Below are positions 32,050 to 41,125 of a stretch of 64,000 nt of DNA, piece by piece. The stretch comes from Actinoplanes auranticolor (GTDB lineage: Bacteria > Actinomycetota > Actinomycetes > Mycobacteriales > Micromonosporaceae). Numbering within the stretch: position 1 is the stretch's first letter; each line of letters begins with the position of its first letter. The position numbers and the translations under genes are program-made. Location: contig NZ_BOQL01000080.1 in NCBI RefSeq assembly GCF_018332655.1, positions 1-64,000 of the forward strand, written 5' to 3'. The notes under the pieces are model-generated. The model made no database searches and was not told the origin of the DNA. It saw only the letters and a list, made by a program, of their open reading frames with translations.

Positions 32050-33663
32050 ATGCGCACAACGGCGCCGGTGCACCGCAAGCGAGTCGTCCGGGCAGCGTTC
32101 GGCGTCGCGGTCGTCCTGCTCTCGACGCTGACCCTGACCCAGGCCGACGCGACGATGACGGCCGGCGCCGCGGCGACCGTGCAGCCGGGCACGTTCAAGG
32201 GCAAGGCCTTCGACGCCTGCACGGCACCGTCCAGCGCGAGCATGGCGGCGTGGCGCAAGGCGTCGCCGTACCGGGGCATCGGCATCTACATCGGCGGCAA
32301 CAACCGGGGCTGCACCCAGAAGAACCTCACCGCCGGCTGGGTACGCACCCAGGTCGCGGCCGGCTGGCACCTGATCCCGCTCTACGTCGGGCCGCAGGCG
32401 TCGTGCACGATCGCGACCAAGAAGAAGAACCTGATCAGCAACACCAGGGCCGCCGCGCAGGGGGCCACCGCCGCGCAGGACGCCGTGGTGCAGGCCCGGG
32501 CGCTGGGCCTGGCCGCGCAGAGCGTGCTGATCTACGACATGGAGGCGTACCGGACCAACGACGCCGCCTGCCGCAAGGGCGTCCTGGCCTTCATGAGCGC
32601 CTGGACCGCCGAGCTGCACGACCTGGGTTACCTGTCCGGCTTCTACAGCAGCATGGGTTCCGGGGTGGCCGACCAGGTCGCCAACTACGCCACCCGCGGC
32701 TACGTACGCCCCGACTACCTCGACTTCGCCCGCTGGGACAAGGTGGCCACGCTCACCGACGCGGGGCTGCCGGCCACCCACTGGTCACCGCACCGCCGGA
32801 TGAAGCAGTACCAGGGCGACCACAAGGAGACCTGGGGCGGCGTCACCATCAACATCGACAGCAACCTGGTCGACTTCGCCCCGCTGCCGGCCGCGAAGCT
32901 GGCCGACCACAACCGCAACGGCTGGTCCGACGTGCTGGCGCGCACGTCGAGCACGGGCAACCTGTTCCTCTACCCGGGCAACGGCACGTACGCCGACGAG
33001 AAGAACCGCAAGAAGATCGGCAGCGGCTGGAAGTCGATGAACGCGATCGTGCGGATCGGCGACCTCAACCGCGACGGCTACTCCGACGTTGTCGCCCGCG
33101 TGGCCGCCAACGGCTACCTGTACTTCTACCCGGGCCGCAGCAACGGCACCCTGGGCACCCGCAAGCTGCTCTCGAAGAGCTTCAAGAAGATGCGCGAGAT
33201 CACCGCGATCGGCGACCTGAACAAGGACGGCTACCCGGACCTGCTGGCCGCCCAGACCAGCAACCACAACCTGTACCTCTACCCGGGCGCGAAGGGCACG
33301 AAGCTGGCCACCCGCAAGCTGATCGCGGCGGGCGGCTGGGACCAGCGCAACGAACTCACCGGCGCCGGCGACTTCAACCGCGACGGCCACCCCGACCTGC
33401 TGGTCCGCCAGGGCAAGGCGGGCCAGCTGTGGCTGTACCCGGGCCGCAAGGGCGCCCTGGCCGCCCGCAAGCAGATCGGTACGGGCTGGAACAACAAGCG
33501 CGACCTGCTCGGCGTGGGCGACTTCGACCGGGACGGGTACCCGGACCTGGCGGCGGTGCTCACGACGCCGGGCAGCCTGATGCTGTACCGGGGCACGGGC
33601 AGCGGGCTGCGTCCGGGCCTGCGGCTGGCGACCGGCTACAAGGGCCGGTCACCGCTCTTCTGA
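32050..33663 (+). CDS. Secreted DUF1906 (glycoside-hydrolase-like) protein with FG-GAP repeats
   Basis: A 537-residue exported protein. The signal peptide (F-G-V-A-V-V-L-L-S-T-L-T-L) ends near residue 37. Residues about 45-285 are a DUF1906 domain as in Rv2525c, a TIM-barrel related to peptidoglycan hydrolases (F-D-A-C-T-A-P, G-I-G-I-Y-I-G-G-N-N, L-I-Y-D-M-E-A-Y with the acidic pair). The rest is a beta-propeller of about five FG-GAP/VCBS repeats, each with D-x-N-x-D-G-x-x-D calcium loops. It probably acts on or binds cell-wall glycans. ATG 32050 is preceded by AAAAGGG. Confidence 0.9.
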   Translation: MRTTAPVHRKRVVRAAFGVAVVLLSTLTLTQADATMTAGAAATVQPGTFKGKAFDACTAPSSASMAAWRKASPYRGIGIYIGGNNRGCTQKNLTAGWVRTQVAAGWHLIPLYVGPQASCTIATKKKNLISNTRAAAQGATAAQDAVVQARALGLAAQSVLIYDMEAYRTNDAACRKGVLAFMSAWTAELHDLGYLSGFYSSMGSGVADQVANYATRGYVRPDYLDFARWDKVATLTDAGLPATHWSPHRRMKQYQGDHKETWGGVTINIDSNLVDFAPLPAAKLADHNRNGWSDVLARTSSTGNLFLYPGNGTYADEKNRKKIGSGWKSMNAIVRIGDLNRDGYSDVVARVAANGYLYFYPGRSNGTLGTRKLLSKSFKKMREITAIGDLNKDGYPDLLAAQTSNHNLYLYPGAKGTKLATRKLIAAGGWDQRNELTGAGDFNRDGHPDLLVRQGKAGQLWLYPGRKGALAARKQIGTGWNNKRDLLGVGDFDRDGYPDLAAVLTTPGSLMLYRGTGSGLRPGLRLATGYKGRSPLF

Positions 33664-33732
33664 GCCGGCTGAACCTGGCCCGGGCTCTGGAGCGGTCCGC
33701 GGATACCGCTCGTCCATCGGCCGCCCCGGCCC

Positions 33733-33738
33733 TACGCT
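33733..33738 (+). promoter_or_regulatory. -10 box TACGCT of valS
   Basis: TACGCT ends 6 bases before ATG 33745. No T-box leader, which often controls aminoacyl-tRNA synthetases, is visible in the 81-base gap. Confidence 0.45.
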
Positions 33739-33744
33739 GGCCGC

Positions 33745-36270
33745 ATGACGGAGCCTGCAAGCGGCCGGATGCCCGACCGCCCGACCCTCGACGGACTGGA
33801 AGACAAGTGGGCCTCCCGCTGGGAGGCGGAGGGGACCTACCGGTTCGACCGGTCGGTAGCCGAGCGGGCCAACGTGTACGCGATCGACACCCCGCCGCCG
33901 ACCGTGTCCGGCGAGCTGCACATGGGGCACGTCTTCTCCTACACGCACACCGACACCGTCGCGCGGTTCCAGCGGATGCGGGGCAAGGCCGTCTTCTATC
34001 CGATGGGCTGGGACGACAACGGGCTGCCCACCGAGCGCCGGGTGCAGAACGTCTACGGCGTCTACTGCGACCCGTCGCTGCCGTACGACCCGCAGTGGCA
34101 GCCGCCCGCCGCTCCGCCCAAGCAGCCGCAGCCGGTTTCGCGGCGGAACTTCGTCGAGCTGTGCGGCCGGTTGACCGTCGAGGACGAGAAGGTGTTCGAG
34201 GCGCTGTGGCGGCGGCTCGGGTTGTCGGTCGACTGGGCGCTGACGTACACGACCATCGGGGCGCGGGCCCAGGCCGTCTCCCAGCGGGCCTTCCTCGACA
34301 ATCTCGCGCGCGGGGAGGCGTACACGTCGGAGGCGCCGACGCTGTGGGACGTCGGGTTCCGTACCGCCGTCGCGCAGGCCGAGATCGAGGACCGGGAGCG
34401 GCCCGGGGCGTACCACCGGTTGCGTTTCCACGGCCCGGACGGGCCGGTCGAGGTCGACACGACCCGCCCGGAGCTGCTGCCCGCCTGCGTCGCGCTGGTC
34501 TGCCCGCCGGAGCACCCGCTGGCCGGCACGACCGTGCGCACGCCGCTGTTCGACGTCGAGGTGCCGGTGCACGGTCACCCGCTGGCCGAGGCGGACAAGG
34601 GCACCGGCGTCGCGATGGTCTGCACCTTCGGCGATCTGACCGACGTCATCTGGTGGCGTGACCTGCAGCTGGCGACCCGGGTGGTGCTGGGCCGCGACGG
34701 CCGCTTCCTGCCGGACCGGCCACCGGGCGTCCCGGCCGCCGCGTACGCGCAGTTCGCCGGGCTCACCGTCAACGCCGCCCGGCGGGAGATGGTCCGGCTG
34801 CTCTCCGAGACCGGTGACCTGCTGGGCGAACCGCGGCCGATCACCCACCCGGTCAAGTTCTACGAGCGGGGCGACTCGCCGCTGGAGATCGTCACCAGCC
34901 GGCAGTGGTTCATCCGCAACGGCGGGCGGGACGCTGGGCTGCGGGACGAGCTGGTGGCCCGCGGGGACGAGCTGACCTGGATCCCGCCGCACATGCGGCA
35001 CCGCTACGACCACTGGGTCAACGGCCTGACCGGGGACTGGCTGGTCAGCCGGCAGCGGTTCTTCGGCGTGCCGGTGCCGGTCTGGTACCGGCTCGACGAC
35101 GCTGGCGAGCCGGACTACGACAAGCTTCTCATACCGGATGTTTCTGCGTTGCCGGTCGACCCTTCCTCGGAGTGTCCGCCGGGCTTCACCGAGGAGCAGC
35201 GCGACGTCCCCGGTGGCTTCACCGCCGACCCTGACGTCATGGACACCTGGGCCACCTCGTCGCTGACCCCGCAGATCGTCGGCGGCTGGGGCAGCGACGA
35301 GGAGCTCTTCCGGCGGGTCTTCCCGATGGATCTGCGGCCGCAGGGCCAGGAGATCATCCGGACCTGGCTGTTCTACTCGATCGTCCGCTCCCACGCCGCG
35401 CACGGCACGCTGCCGTGGCGCACCGCCGTGCTCTCCGGCTGGATCCTCGACCCCGACCGCAAGAAGATGTCCAAGTCCAAGGGCAACGTCGTGACGCCGA
35501 TGGACCTGCTGGTGCAGAACGGCGCCGACGCGGTGCGCTACTGGGCCGCGAACGGGCGCCCCGGCGCCGACCTGGCCTTCGACCCGGCGCAGATCAAGGT
35601 CGGCCGGCGGCTGGCCACCAAGCTGCTGAACGCGTCGAAGTTCGCCCTCGGGCTGGGCGCGGCGGACGCCCTGCGGCAGCCGGTGACCGCGGACCTGGAC
35701 CGGGCCGTGCTGGCCCGGCTGGCCGAGGTGGTGCAGGCGGCCACGGCGGCGTTCGACGCGTACGACCACACGACCGCGTTGCAGGTGAGCGAGGCGTTCT
35801 TCTGGACGTTCTGCGACGACTACATCGAGCTGGTCAAGGACCGGGCGTACGCCGAGGGGCCGGGCGGCGACTCGGCCCGGGCCACGCTGGCGGCCGGGCT
35901 CTCCGTGCTGCTGCGATTGTTCGCGCCGTTCCTGCCGTACGCGACCGAGGAGATCTGGTCGTGGTGGCGCTACGGTTCGGTGCACACCTCGACGTGGCCG
36001 ACGACGTACGAGCTGACCCGGGTCGCTCCCGGCGGTGACGCCACCCTGCTCGACCTGGCCGGGAACGCCCTGCGCCAGGTCCGCCGGGCGAAGTCGGACC
36101 GCAAGCTGTCGATGAAGGCCGACGTGCCGCTGGCCGAGGCCCTGGGCCCGGCGGAGGTGCTGGACCGGCTCGCGCTGGTCGAGGACGACCTCAAGGCCGC
36201 GGGCCGGATCGCCAAGCTCGACATGCTCCCCGGCCGCACGACGGAACTGGTGATCGCCAGCGCCTTCTGA
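33745..36270 (+). CDS. valS: Valine--tRNA ligase, archaeal-type
   Basis: An 841-residue class I synthetase. The HIGH motif reads H-M-G-H (59-62), D-D-N-G-L-P-T-E-R-R-V-Q-N follows, the CP1 editing domain is present, and KMSKS is at about 574-578. The sequence around HIGH and the lack of the long C-terminal coiled-coil arm match the archaeal-like ValRS found in some bacteria (for example Rickettsia) rather than the usual bacterial enzyme next to folC. It may be the only ValRS or a second copy giving resistance to an inhibitor; the rest of the genome would decide. Confidence 0.95.
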   Translation: MTEPASGRMPDRPTLDGLEDKWASRWEAEGTYRFDRSVAERANVYAIDTPPPTVSGELHMGHVFSYTHTDTVARFQRMRGKAVFYPMGWDDNGLPTERRVQNVYGVYCDPSLPYDPQWQPPAAPPKQPQPVSRRNFVELCGRLTVEDEKVFEALWRRLGLSVDWALTYTTIGARAQAVSQRAFLDNLARGEAYTSEAPTLWDVGFRTAVAQAEIEDRERPGAYHRLRFHGPDGPVEVDTTRPELLPACVALVCPPEHPLAGTTVRTPLFDVEVPVHGHPLAEADKGTGVAMVCTFGDLTDVIWWRDLQLATRVVLGRDGRFLPDRPPGVPAAAYAQFAGLTVNAARREMVRLLSETGDLLGEPRPITHPVKFYERGDSPLEIVTSRQWFIRNGGRDAGLRDELVARGDELTWIPPHMRHRYDHWVNGLTGDWLVSRQRFFGVPVPVWYRLDDAGEPDYDKLLIPDVSALPVDPSSECPPGFTEEQRDVPGGFTADPDVMDTWATSSLTPQIVGGWGSDEELFRRVFPMDLRPQGQEIIRTWLFYSIVRSHAAHGTLPWRTAVLSGWILDPDRKKMSKSKGNVVTPMDLLVQNGADAVRYWAANGRPGADLAFDPAQIKVGRRLATKLLNASKFALGLGAADALRQPVTADLDRAVLARLAEVVQAATAAFDAYDHTTALQVSEAFFWTFCDDYIELVKDRAYAEGPGGDSARATLAAGLSVLLRLFAPFLPYATEEIWSWWRYGSVHTSTWPTTYELTRVAPGGDATLLDLAGNALRQVRRAKSDRKLSMKADVPLAEALGPAEVLDRLALVEDDLKAAGRIAKLDMLPGRTTELVIASAF

Positions 36271-36329
36271 CGGGTGGCACGGCCACCGTCCTATGTATGG
36301 CGACCCGGCGGCGCGGGTAAGGACCGAGC

Positions 36330-36923
36330 ATGACCGGAGACGACCCGATTCCTGACCGGGACCGGCTCCGCGCCGCCTCCGTCGCGCACACCCGCCGGGC
36401 CGTCCAGCGGGCCGCGATCGTCACGGTGGGCTTCTTCCTGGCGTTCGTCGCCGTCGTGTTCGTCACGGTCGACGACATGCGTTCCCGCGACGGCGCCCTC
36501 GCCGTGCTGGTCGGTCTGGCCATCCTGGCCGTCGCGGCCCTGCTGGGGCTGGGCGCCCTGCGAGCACAGGCCCGGAACCCGGCGCTGGTGCCGTCCGCTG
36601 ACTCCGGCAGCCGCGCAGCCGTCGAGCTTGCCCTGCGTACGGGCCGCACGGACGACGCCCGGATCGACGCGCTGGCCCGGGAGAGCGCACAGCGCACCCT
36701 GCGCCGGCCGTGGCAGGTCTGGGGCCTGGCCTTCTTCGTGCTGCTGGAGGGCCTGGTGACGGTCACCCAGCTCATCAGCCGCGATTGGTGGCAGGCCCTC
36801 TTCTTCGGCGTCTTCACGGCCGGCTTCGCGGCGCAGACCGCCCGAGCGGTAGCGGATCTGCGCCGCCGGCGGGACTACCTTCGGCAACGCCGCCCGGTGG
36901 ACGCCGCCGACACGGCAGCATAG
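36330..36923 (+). CDS. Four-helix membrane protein of unknown function
   Basis: A 197-residue protein with two N-terminal helices (about residues 28-48 and 56-77), a soluble helical segment of about 50 residues, and two C-terminal helices (about 127-146 and 150-170), ending in an Arg-rich tail. AAGGA lies 6 bases before the ATG. No family recognised. It precedes the next membrane gene by 5 bases and the two are probably co-transcribed. Confidence 0.7.
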   Translation: MTGDDPIPDRDRLRAASVAHTRRAVQRAAIVTVGFFLAFVAVVFVTVDDMRSRDGALAVLVGLAILAVAALLGLGALRAQARNPALVPSADSGSRAAVELALRTGRTDDARIDALARESAQRTLRRPWQVWGLAFFVLLEGLVTVTQLISRDWWQALFFGVFTAGFAAQTARAVADLRRRRDYLRQRRPVDAADTAA

Positions 36924-36928
36924 GGGTC

Positions 36929-37477
36929 ATGTCGATCCCGCCCGACGAGGTCGAGCCGCCGGCCGACGACGCCGTGCTCTTCCGGTCGTCGCCGTGGCGC
37001 ACGTTCGCCCTGCTGGCCGGCACTCTGCTGGTCGCCTACGTCGTCGTGTCCCCGCTGGTCGCACTCGTCCTCGGCGCCCCGGACGACCCCTGGTGGTCCA
37101 CCCTCGCGCAGGGCGCGGTCATCGCGGTCCTGGTCGCCGGGGCCTACACGCTGTCCTCCCGGTCCGCGCTCAACACCTGGGTGCGCGCGTCCTCCGGCGG
37201 CCTGGAGCTGGCTGCCCAGGGCAGCGACCCGGTGCTGCTGGCCTGGCCGGACATCGACCACCTGGTGGTACGCCGGGACGGCCTGCGCACGGTGCTCGAC
37301 GTGACCCCCGTCGACCTGGACCGGGTCCACCCGGTGTCGGAGGAGGACGAGGGCTGGCCGGCGATCCGCGACGACGACGCCGATCCGCTGGGCCGGCCGG
37401 CCTTCACCGCGGACCTGACCCAGGTGTGGCCGGGCCCGCGGGCGCTGCGCCGGGAGCTGGCCCGCCGCATGCACTGA
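36929..37477 (+). CDS. Membrane protein with PH-like cytoplasmic domain
   Basis: A 182-residue protein. Two helices at about residues 24-46 and 56-75 are followed by a soluble domain with V-R-A-S-S-G-G-L-E-L-A, L-L-A-W-P-D-I-D-H-L-V-V-R-R and L-D-V-T-P-V-D-L-D, the strand pattern of bacterial PH domains of membrane-anchored type. No catalytic residues. ATG 36929 follows the stop of the preceding gene by 5 bases. Function unknown. Confidence 0.68.
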   Translation: MSIPPDEVEPPADDAVLFRSSPWRTFALLAGTLLVAYVVVSPLVALVLGAPDDPWWSTLAQGAVIAVLVAGAYTLSSRSALNTWVRASSGGLELAAQGSDPVLLAWPDIDHLVVRRDGLRTVLDVTPVDLDRVHPVSEEDEGWPAIRDDDADPLGRPAFTADLTQVWPGPRALRRELARRMH

Positions 37478-37504
37478 GCGTGGTCACCGCGGGCGGTGAC
37501 CACG
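37477..37504. terminator. Bidirectional hairpin terminator
   Basis: GCGTGGTCACCGC (37477-37489) pairs perfectly with GCGGTGACCACGC (37492-37504), starting at the stop codon of the membrane gene. It lies between convergent genes and has no T-run. Confidence 0.7.
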
Positions 37505-37511
37505 CCGGAGC

Positions 37512-38243
37512 TCAGAAGTCGCCGCCGAAATCCCCGCCGCCGAAATCCCCGCCACCGAAGTCGCCGGCCTGGGTGGAGTCGCCCCCGAAGTCGCCACCGC
37601 CGGCCGCGTCCTGGAAGCCGTCGCCGTAGCCCATGTCGCCGAAGCCCGGCGAGAGCAGCGCGTCGAAGATCAGCATGCCGCCGAGCACACCCGCGCCCGC
37701 ACCCAGTGCCGTCTTCCAGACCGGCGTCGAATACCAGCCCGACGGGACCGGCCGGCCCTGCACCCGGCCACCCGGGTAGTAGTACGGCGTCTGGGGACCG
37801 GGCTGCGGGCCCGCCCTGTACTGATGTCCCTGGACGTTGACCTCGCGCTCGCGGGTGATCTGACCCGCGCCCTGCGCGCTCGCCAGCGGCGGCAGGTCCG
37901 GGCCCGGGTCGATGCCCATGGCCAGCCGGGCCGCGCGCACGTAGGCCAGCCCCTCCAGGGCGGACTCCCGGGCCAGCTCGAACTGCCGCACCGACTTGGC
38001 CTGCTGCAACTGCCCGCCGGCGGCGTTGTAGCGCTCGCCCGCGTCGGCCAGCGCCTGCCGGGCCGCCGGGTCGTCGCCGTGCAGGTTCATGACCTGCCCG
38101 CCGAGCCGTTCGTACCAGCGCTGAGCCTCGGCGCGGGCGTCCTCGAGCCGGGTCTGCTCGCGGGCCGCGCCGCTGCGCCGCGTGGCCAGGATGATCACCA
38201 GGACGACGACGATGATGAGTACCAGCAGCAGCAACACCTTCAT
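37512..38243 (-). CDS. Membrane-anchored protein with Gly-Asp-Phe repeat tail
   Basis: A 243-residue protein. Residues 3-20 are a hydrophobic anchor (L-L-L-L-V-L-I-I-V-V-V-L-V-I-I-L-A), 25-125 a helical, coiled-coil-like region (DUF1542-like), then a Pro/Tyr/Gly-rich linker, a short hydrophobic stretch, and a tail of repeated G-D-F-G-G units. No enzymatic motif. Homologues occur beside other envelope genes in actinomycetes, and the tail suggests self-association. ATG 38243 follows TACCGT by 6 bases. Confidence 0.72.
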   Translation of the reverse strand: MKVLLLLVLIIVVVLVIILATRRSGAAREQTRLEDARAEAQRWYERLGGQVMNLHGDDPAARQALADAGERYNAAGGQLQQAKSVRQFELARESALEGLAYVRAARLAMGIDPGPDLPPLASAQGAGQITREREVNVQGHQYRAGPQPGPQTPYYYPGGRVQGRPVPSGWYSTPVWKTALGAGAGVLGGMLIFDALLSPGFGDMGYGDGFQDAAGGGDFGGDSTQAGDFGGGDFGGGDFGGDF

Positions 38244-38249
38244 CTCTCG

Positions 38250-38255
38250 ACGGTA
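38250..38255 (-). promoter_or_regulatory. -10 box TACCGT of the repeat-tail protein gene
   Basis: On the minus strand TACCGT is followed by CGAGAG and ATG 38243. This 53-base gap must also hold the divergent rmuC promoter. Confidence 0.5.
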
Positions 38256-38296
38256 CCCTCGTCGATCTCGTCGTACCCCTCTGGCAAGCTCCGAGG

Positions 38297-39451
38297 GTGA
38301 CCTTCTCGACGCTCGCCGTGGTGATCATCTGTCTGGGGGTCGGCGCCGCCCTCGGCTGGTCGGCCGCCCGGCTGCGCGCCGCCACCGACATCGCCCGGCT
38401 CGAGGCCACGCTGCAGGCCGGCCGGGACGGCGAGAGCCGGCTGGAGCAGTCCCTGCGCTCGCTGTCGTACGAAGCGACGGCGCAGTCCCAGGAGGCGGTG
38501 GCCCGCGCGGTCGCGCCGCTGCACGAGACCCTGCGCCGCTACGAGCAGCGGGTGACCGAGCTGGAGCGGGACCGGGTGGACGCCTACGCCGAGCTGCGCG
38601 AGCAGGTCCGTTCCATGGGCGCGGTCTCCGGCGAGCTCCGCACCGAGACGAAACAGCTGGTTGCGGCGCTGCGCGCGCCGCAGGTCCGGGGCCGCTGGGG
38701 CGAGCATCAGCTGCGCCGCATCGTCGAGGCGGCCGGGCTGCTCGATCATTGCGATTTCCTCGAGCAGGTCACCGGGGCGACCGACCACCAGGGGGTACGC
38801 CCGGACATGCTGGTGCGGCTGCACGGCGGGCGCTCGGTGGTGGTCGACGCGAAGGCGCCCTTCGACTCGTACCTGTCCGCCATGGAGGCGCGCGACGAGC
38901 GCACCCGTGACTCCCACCTCGACCAGCACGCCCGGGTGCTGCGCGGGCACGTGGACGCGCTGTCGGCCAAGGCGTACTGGACGGCCTTCGACCAGACGCC
39001 GGACTTCGTGGTGCTCTTCGTGCCGGCCGACCCGTTCCTGGATGCGGCCCTGCAGCGCGACGCCTCGCTGATGGAGCACGCGTTCAGCCGCAACGTGGTG
39101 CTGGCGACACCGGCGACCCTGATCGCGCTGCTGCGCACGGTGGCCTACTCCTGGCGGCAGGAAGCGCTGGCCCGCAACGCGCTGGAGGTGCACAGCCTGG
39201 CCCGCGAGCTGTACGGCCGGCTCGCCACCCTCGGCGAGCACGTCGGCAAGCTGGGCAGTTCACTCAGCGGCGCGGTGACCGCCTACAACCGGGCGGTCGG
39301 GTCGCTGGAGTCACGGGTGCTGGTCAGCGCGCGCAAGCTGGCCGAGATGGGCGTCTCGGACGAGGAGCTGGCCGTGCCCGCCCAGGTGGAGCTGACCCCG
39401 CGCCAGCCGCAGGCACCCGAGCTAGTCGACGACAGCCGCGGCCTTTTTTGA
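38297..39451 (+). CDS. rmuC: RmuC family DNA recombination protein
   Basis: A 384-residue protein with an N-terminal membrane anchor (V-V-I-I-C-L-G-V-G-A-A-L), a coiled-coil to about residue 125, and the RmuC nuclease-like domain: R-G-R-W-G-E-H-Q-L-R-R-I-V-E, V-V-V-D-A-K-A-P-F, V-V-L-F-V-P-A-D-P-F. It limits inversions at short repeats in E. coli, and the domain belongs to the PD-(D/E)xK group. GTG 38297 gives the expected start. The last 30 bases overlap the end of the convergent ispH. Confidence 0.93.
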   Translation: MTFSTLAVVIICLGVGAALGWSAARLRAATDIARLEATLQAGRDGESRLEQSLRSLSYEATAQSQEAVARAVAPLHETLRRYEQRVTELERDRVDAYAELREQVRSMGAVSGELRTETKQLVAALRAPQVRGRWGEHQLRRIVEAAGLLDHCDFLEQVTGATDHQGVRPDMLVRLHGGRSVVVDAKAPFDSYLSAMEARDERTRDSHLDQHARVLRGHVDALSAKAYWTAFDQTPDFVVLFVPADPFLDAALQRDASLMEHAFSRNVVLATPATLIALLRTVAYSWRQEALARNALEVHSLARELYGRLATLGEHVGKLGSSLSGAVTAYNRAVGSLESRVLVSARKLAEMGVSDEELAVPAQVELTPRQPQAPELVDDSRGLF

Positions 39452-40426
39452 CGCGGCTGCCGCCTTCATGTCGCGGCGCAGCTCCTGCGGCAGCGAGAAG
39501 GTCAGCCGCTCCTCGGCGGTGGTGAACTCGGTGACCTCGCCGAAACCCCGGTCGGCCAGGTGCGCGAGCACCTCCATGACCAGGTCGTCGGGCACGCTGG
39601 CGCCGGAGCTGACGCCGACGGTGGTCGCGCCGGCCAGCCACTCTTCCTGGATCTCGGAGGCGTAGTCGACCAGGTGGCCGGCCCGCGCGCCGGCACCGAG
39701 GGCCACCTCGACCAGGCGCACCGAATTCGACGAGTTGGTGGAGCCGACCACGATCACCACGTCGCACTCCGGCGCGATCTCCTTGATCACGTGCTGGCGG
39801 TTCGACGTGGCGTAGCAGATGTCGTCGCTGGGCGGCGACTGGAGCAGCGGGAGCCGGGTCTTGAGCCGGGCGACGGTCTCCATCGTCTCGTCCACCGACA
39901 GCGTGGTCTGGGAGAGCCAGACGACCTTGGCCGGGTCCCGGACCACGACGTTCTCCACGTCGTCCGGTCCGTCGACGAGCTGGATGTGCGCCGGGGCCTC
40001 GCCCGCGGTGCCGATGACCTCTTCGTGCCCCTCGTGCCCGATGAGCAGGATGTCGTAGTCGTCGGCGGCGAACCGCTTCGCCTCGTGGTGCACCTTGGTG
40101 ACCAGCGGGCAGGTCGCGTCGATCGCCTTGAGGTTGCGCTCGCGGGCCTGCTCGTGCACCTCCGGCGCGACGCCGTGGGCGGAGAACACGACGGTCGACC
40201 CCTCGGGGACCTCCTCGTTCTCCTCCACGAAGATCGCGCCGCGCTCCTCGAGCGTGGTGACGACGTGTTTGTTGTGCACGATCTGCTTACGCACGTAGAC
40301 CGGGGCGCCGTAGAGCTTGAGCGCCTCCTCGACGGTCTGCACGGCGCGGTCGACGCCGGCGCAGTAACCCCGCGGCTTGGCGAGGAGCACACGCTTGCGT
40401 CCTGGGCTGATCGGGTCGGCAGTCAC
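39422..40426 (-). CDS. ispH: 4-hydroxy-3-methylbut-2-enyl diphosphate reductase
   Basis: A 334-residue iron-sulfur enzyme making IPP and DMAPP in the last step of the MEP pathway. Cluster ligands are C22, C106 and C204; the G-H-E-G-H-E-E-V loop (catalytic acid near E136), T-T-L (174-176) and S-T-N-S-S-N-S substrate-binding residues are all present. GTG 40426 is fixed by a TACCAT box 6 bases upstream; the frame to the left is open but not conserved. It corresponds to lytB2 (Rv1110), which also neighbours xseA in mycobacteria. It supplies precursors for uppS further right. Confidence 0.97.
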   Translation of the reverse strand: MTADPISPGRKRVLLAKPRGYCAGVDRAVQTVEEALKLYGAPVYVRKQIVHNKHVVTTLEERGAIFVEENEEVPEGSTVVFSAHGVAPEVHEQARERNLKAIDATCPLVTKVHHEAKRFAADDYDILLIGHEGHEEVIGTAGEAPAHIQLVDGPDDVENVVVRDPAKVVWLSQTTLSVDETMETVARLKTRLPLLQSPPSDDICYATSNRQHVIKEIAPECDVVIVVGSTNSSNSVRLVEVALGAGARAGHLVDYASEIQEEWLAGATTVGVSSGASVPDDLVMEVLAHLADRGFGEVTEFTTAEERLTFSLPQELRRDMKAAAASKKAAAVVD

Positions 40427-40432
40427 CCGGCC

Positions 40433-40438
40433 ATGGTA
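40433..40438 (-). promoter_or_regulatory. -10 box TACCAT of ispH
   Basis: TACCAT-GGCCGG-GTG on the minus strand; the box contains an ATG that is out of frame, so GTG 40426 is the start. Confidence 0.55.
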
Positions 40439-40552
40439 CGTGCCCGGAGCAGCCGTCAGCAGACGTGCGACGGGCGCCACAGCCCGGCCCGGGCCACGCG
40501 GCCCGGAACGTGAGCCAGGGGTGATCACGCCGCCGCGCGGCATACTCGTGCG

Positions 40553-41074
40553 GTGGATGCGACAAGCAAGACGATGCGGGACCGGGCCGGTGCCGCCGTA
40601 CGGGGTGTGCTCGGCGCGCTGAGCCTCGTCGGCGGGCTGACCTGGATCCTGCTCACCCTGGGCGCGCCGAGGCCGGTGACCGACCTGGCCGTCGGTGTGG
40701 TGCTGGCCGTCGGCGGACTGGTACTGCTCATGCCGCACCGCGTGCCGCTGCCCGGCCGGGCCACCGCGGCGGCCACGATCGGCGCCGCCGTGGCCGGCAC
40801 ACTCGCCGGCGGCCTCGCGCAGAGCACCCAGCTCGGCGGCATGTACGTGTACCTGGCCACCCGGGGCTGGCCGTCCGCCTGGATCGCCCGGGCCGGCTCG
40901 GGCGGCGACCCGGCGACCGCCCGGCAGGTGGCCGAGCAGTCACGCTGGCAGATCGACGCGGTCAACCTCGCCGCCGACCTGTACTTCTGGGCATTCGTGG
41001 GACTGCTGCTGGTGGCCGCCGCCGGGCTGGCCCGCCGGCCCGCGCGCACCCCGGAGCCCGCTCTCGCCCCATGA
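40553..41074 (+). CDS. Membrane protein, first of a tandem paralogous pair
   Basis: A 173-residue protein with about four helices (residues 17-37, 45-61, 68-88 and 142-160). Between helices three and four lies an outside loop with Y-L-A-T-R-G-W-P-S-A-W-I-A-R and then W-Q-I-D-A-V-N-L-A-A-D-L-Y-F-W-A. The next gene has the same length and the same loop-helix pattern. GTG 40553 lies 6 bases after CATACT, a TANNNT-like box shared in form with the paralogue. No known family. Confidence 0.68.
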   Translation: MDATSKTMRDRAGAAVRGVLGALSLVGGLTWILLTLGAPRPVTDLAVGVVLAVGGLVLLMPHRVPLPGRATAAATIGAAVAGTLAGGLAQSTQLGGMYVYLATRGWPSAWIARAGSGGDPATARQVAEQSRWQIDAVNLAADLYFWAFVGLLLVAAAGLARRPARTPEPALAP

Positions 41075-41125
41075 TCGACGCCCGTTTCCGCCCGGAGCAC
41101 GATCGCCGGGCGCGATACTCGGGCG

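Noticed and set aside
33649..35985. A 778-codon open frame on the minus strand
   Set aside because: Antisense to valS, which has intact HIGH and KMSKS motifs; the frame is a by-product of GC-rich codon bias.
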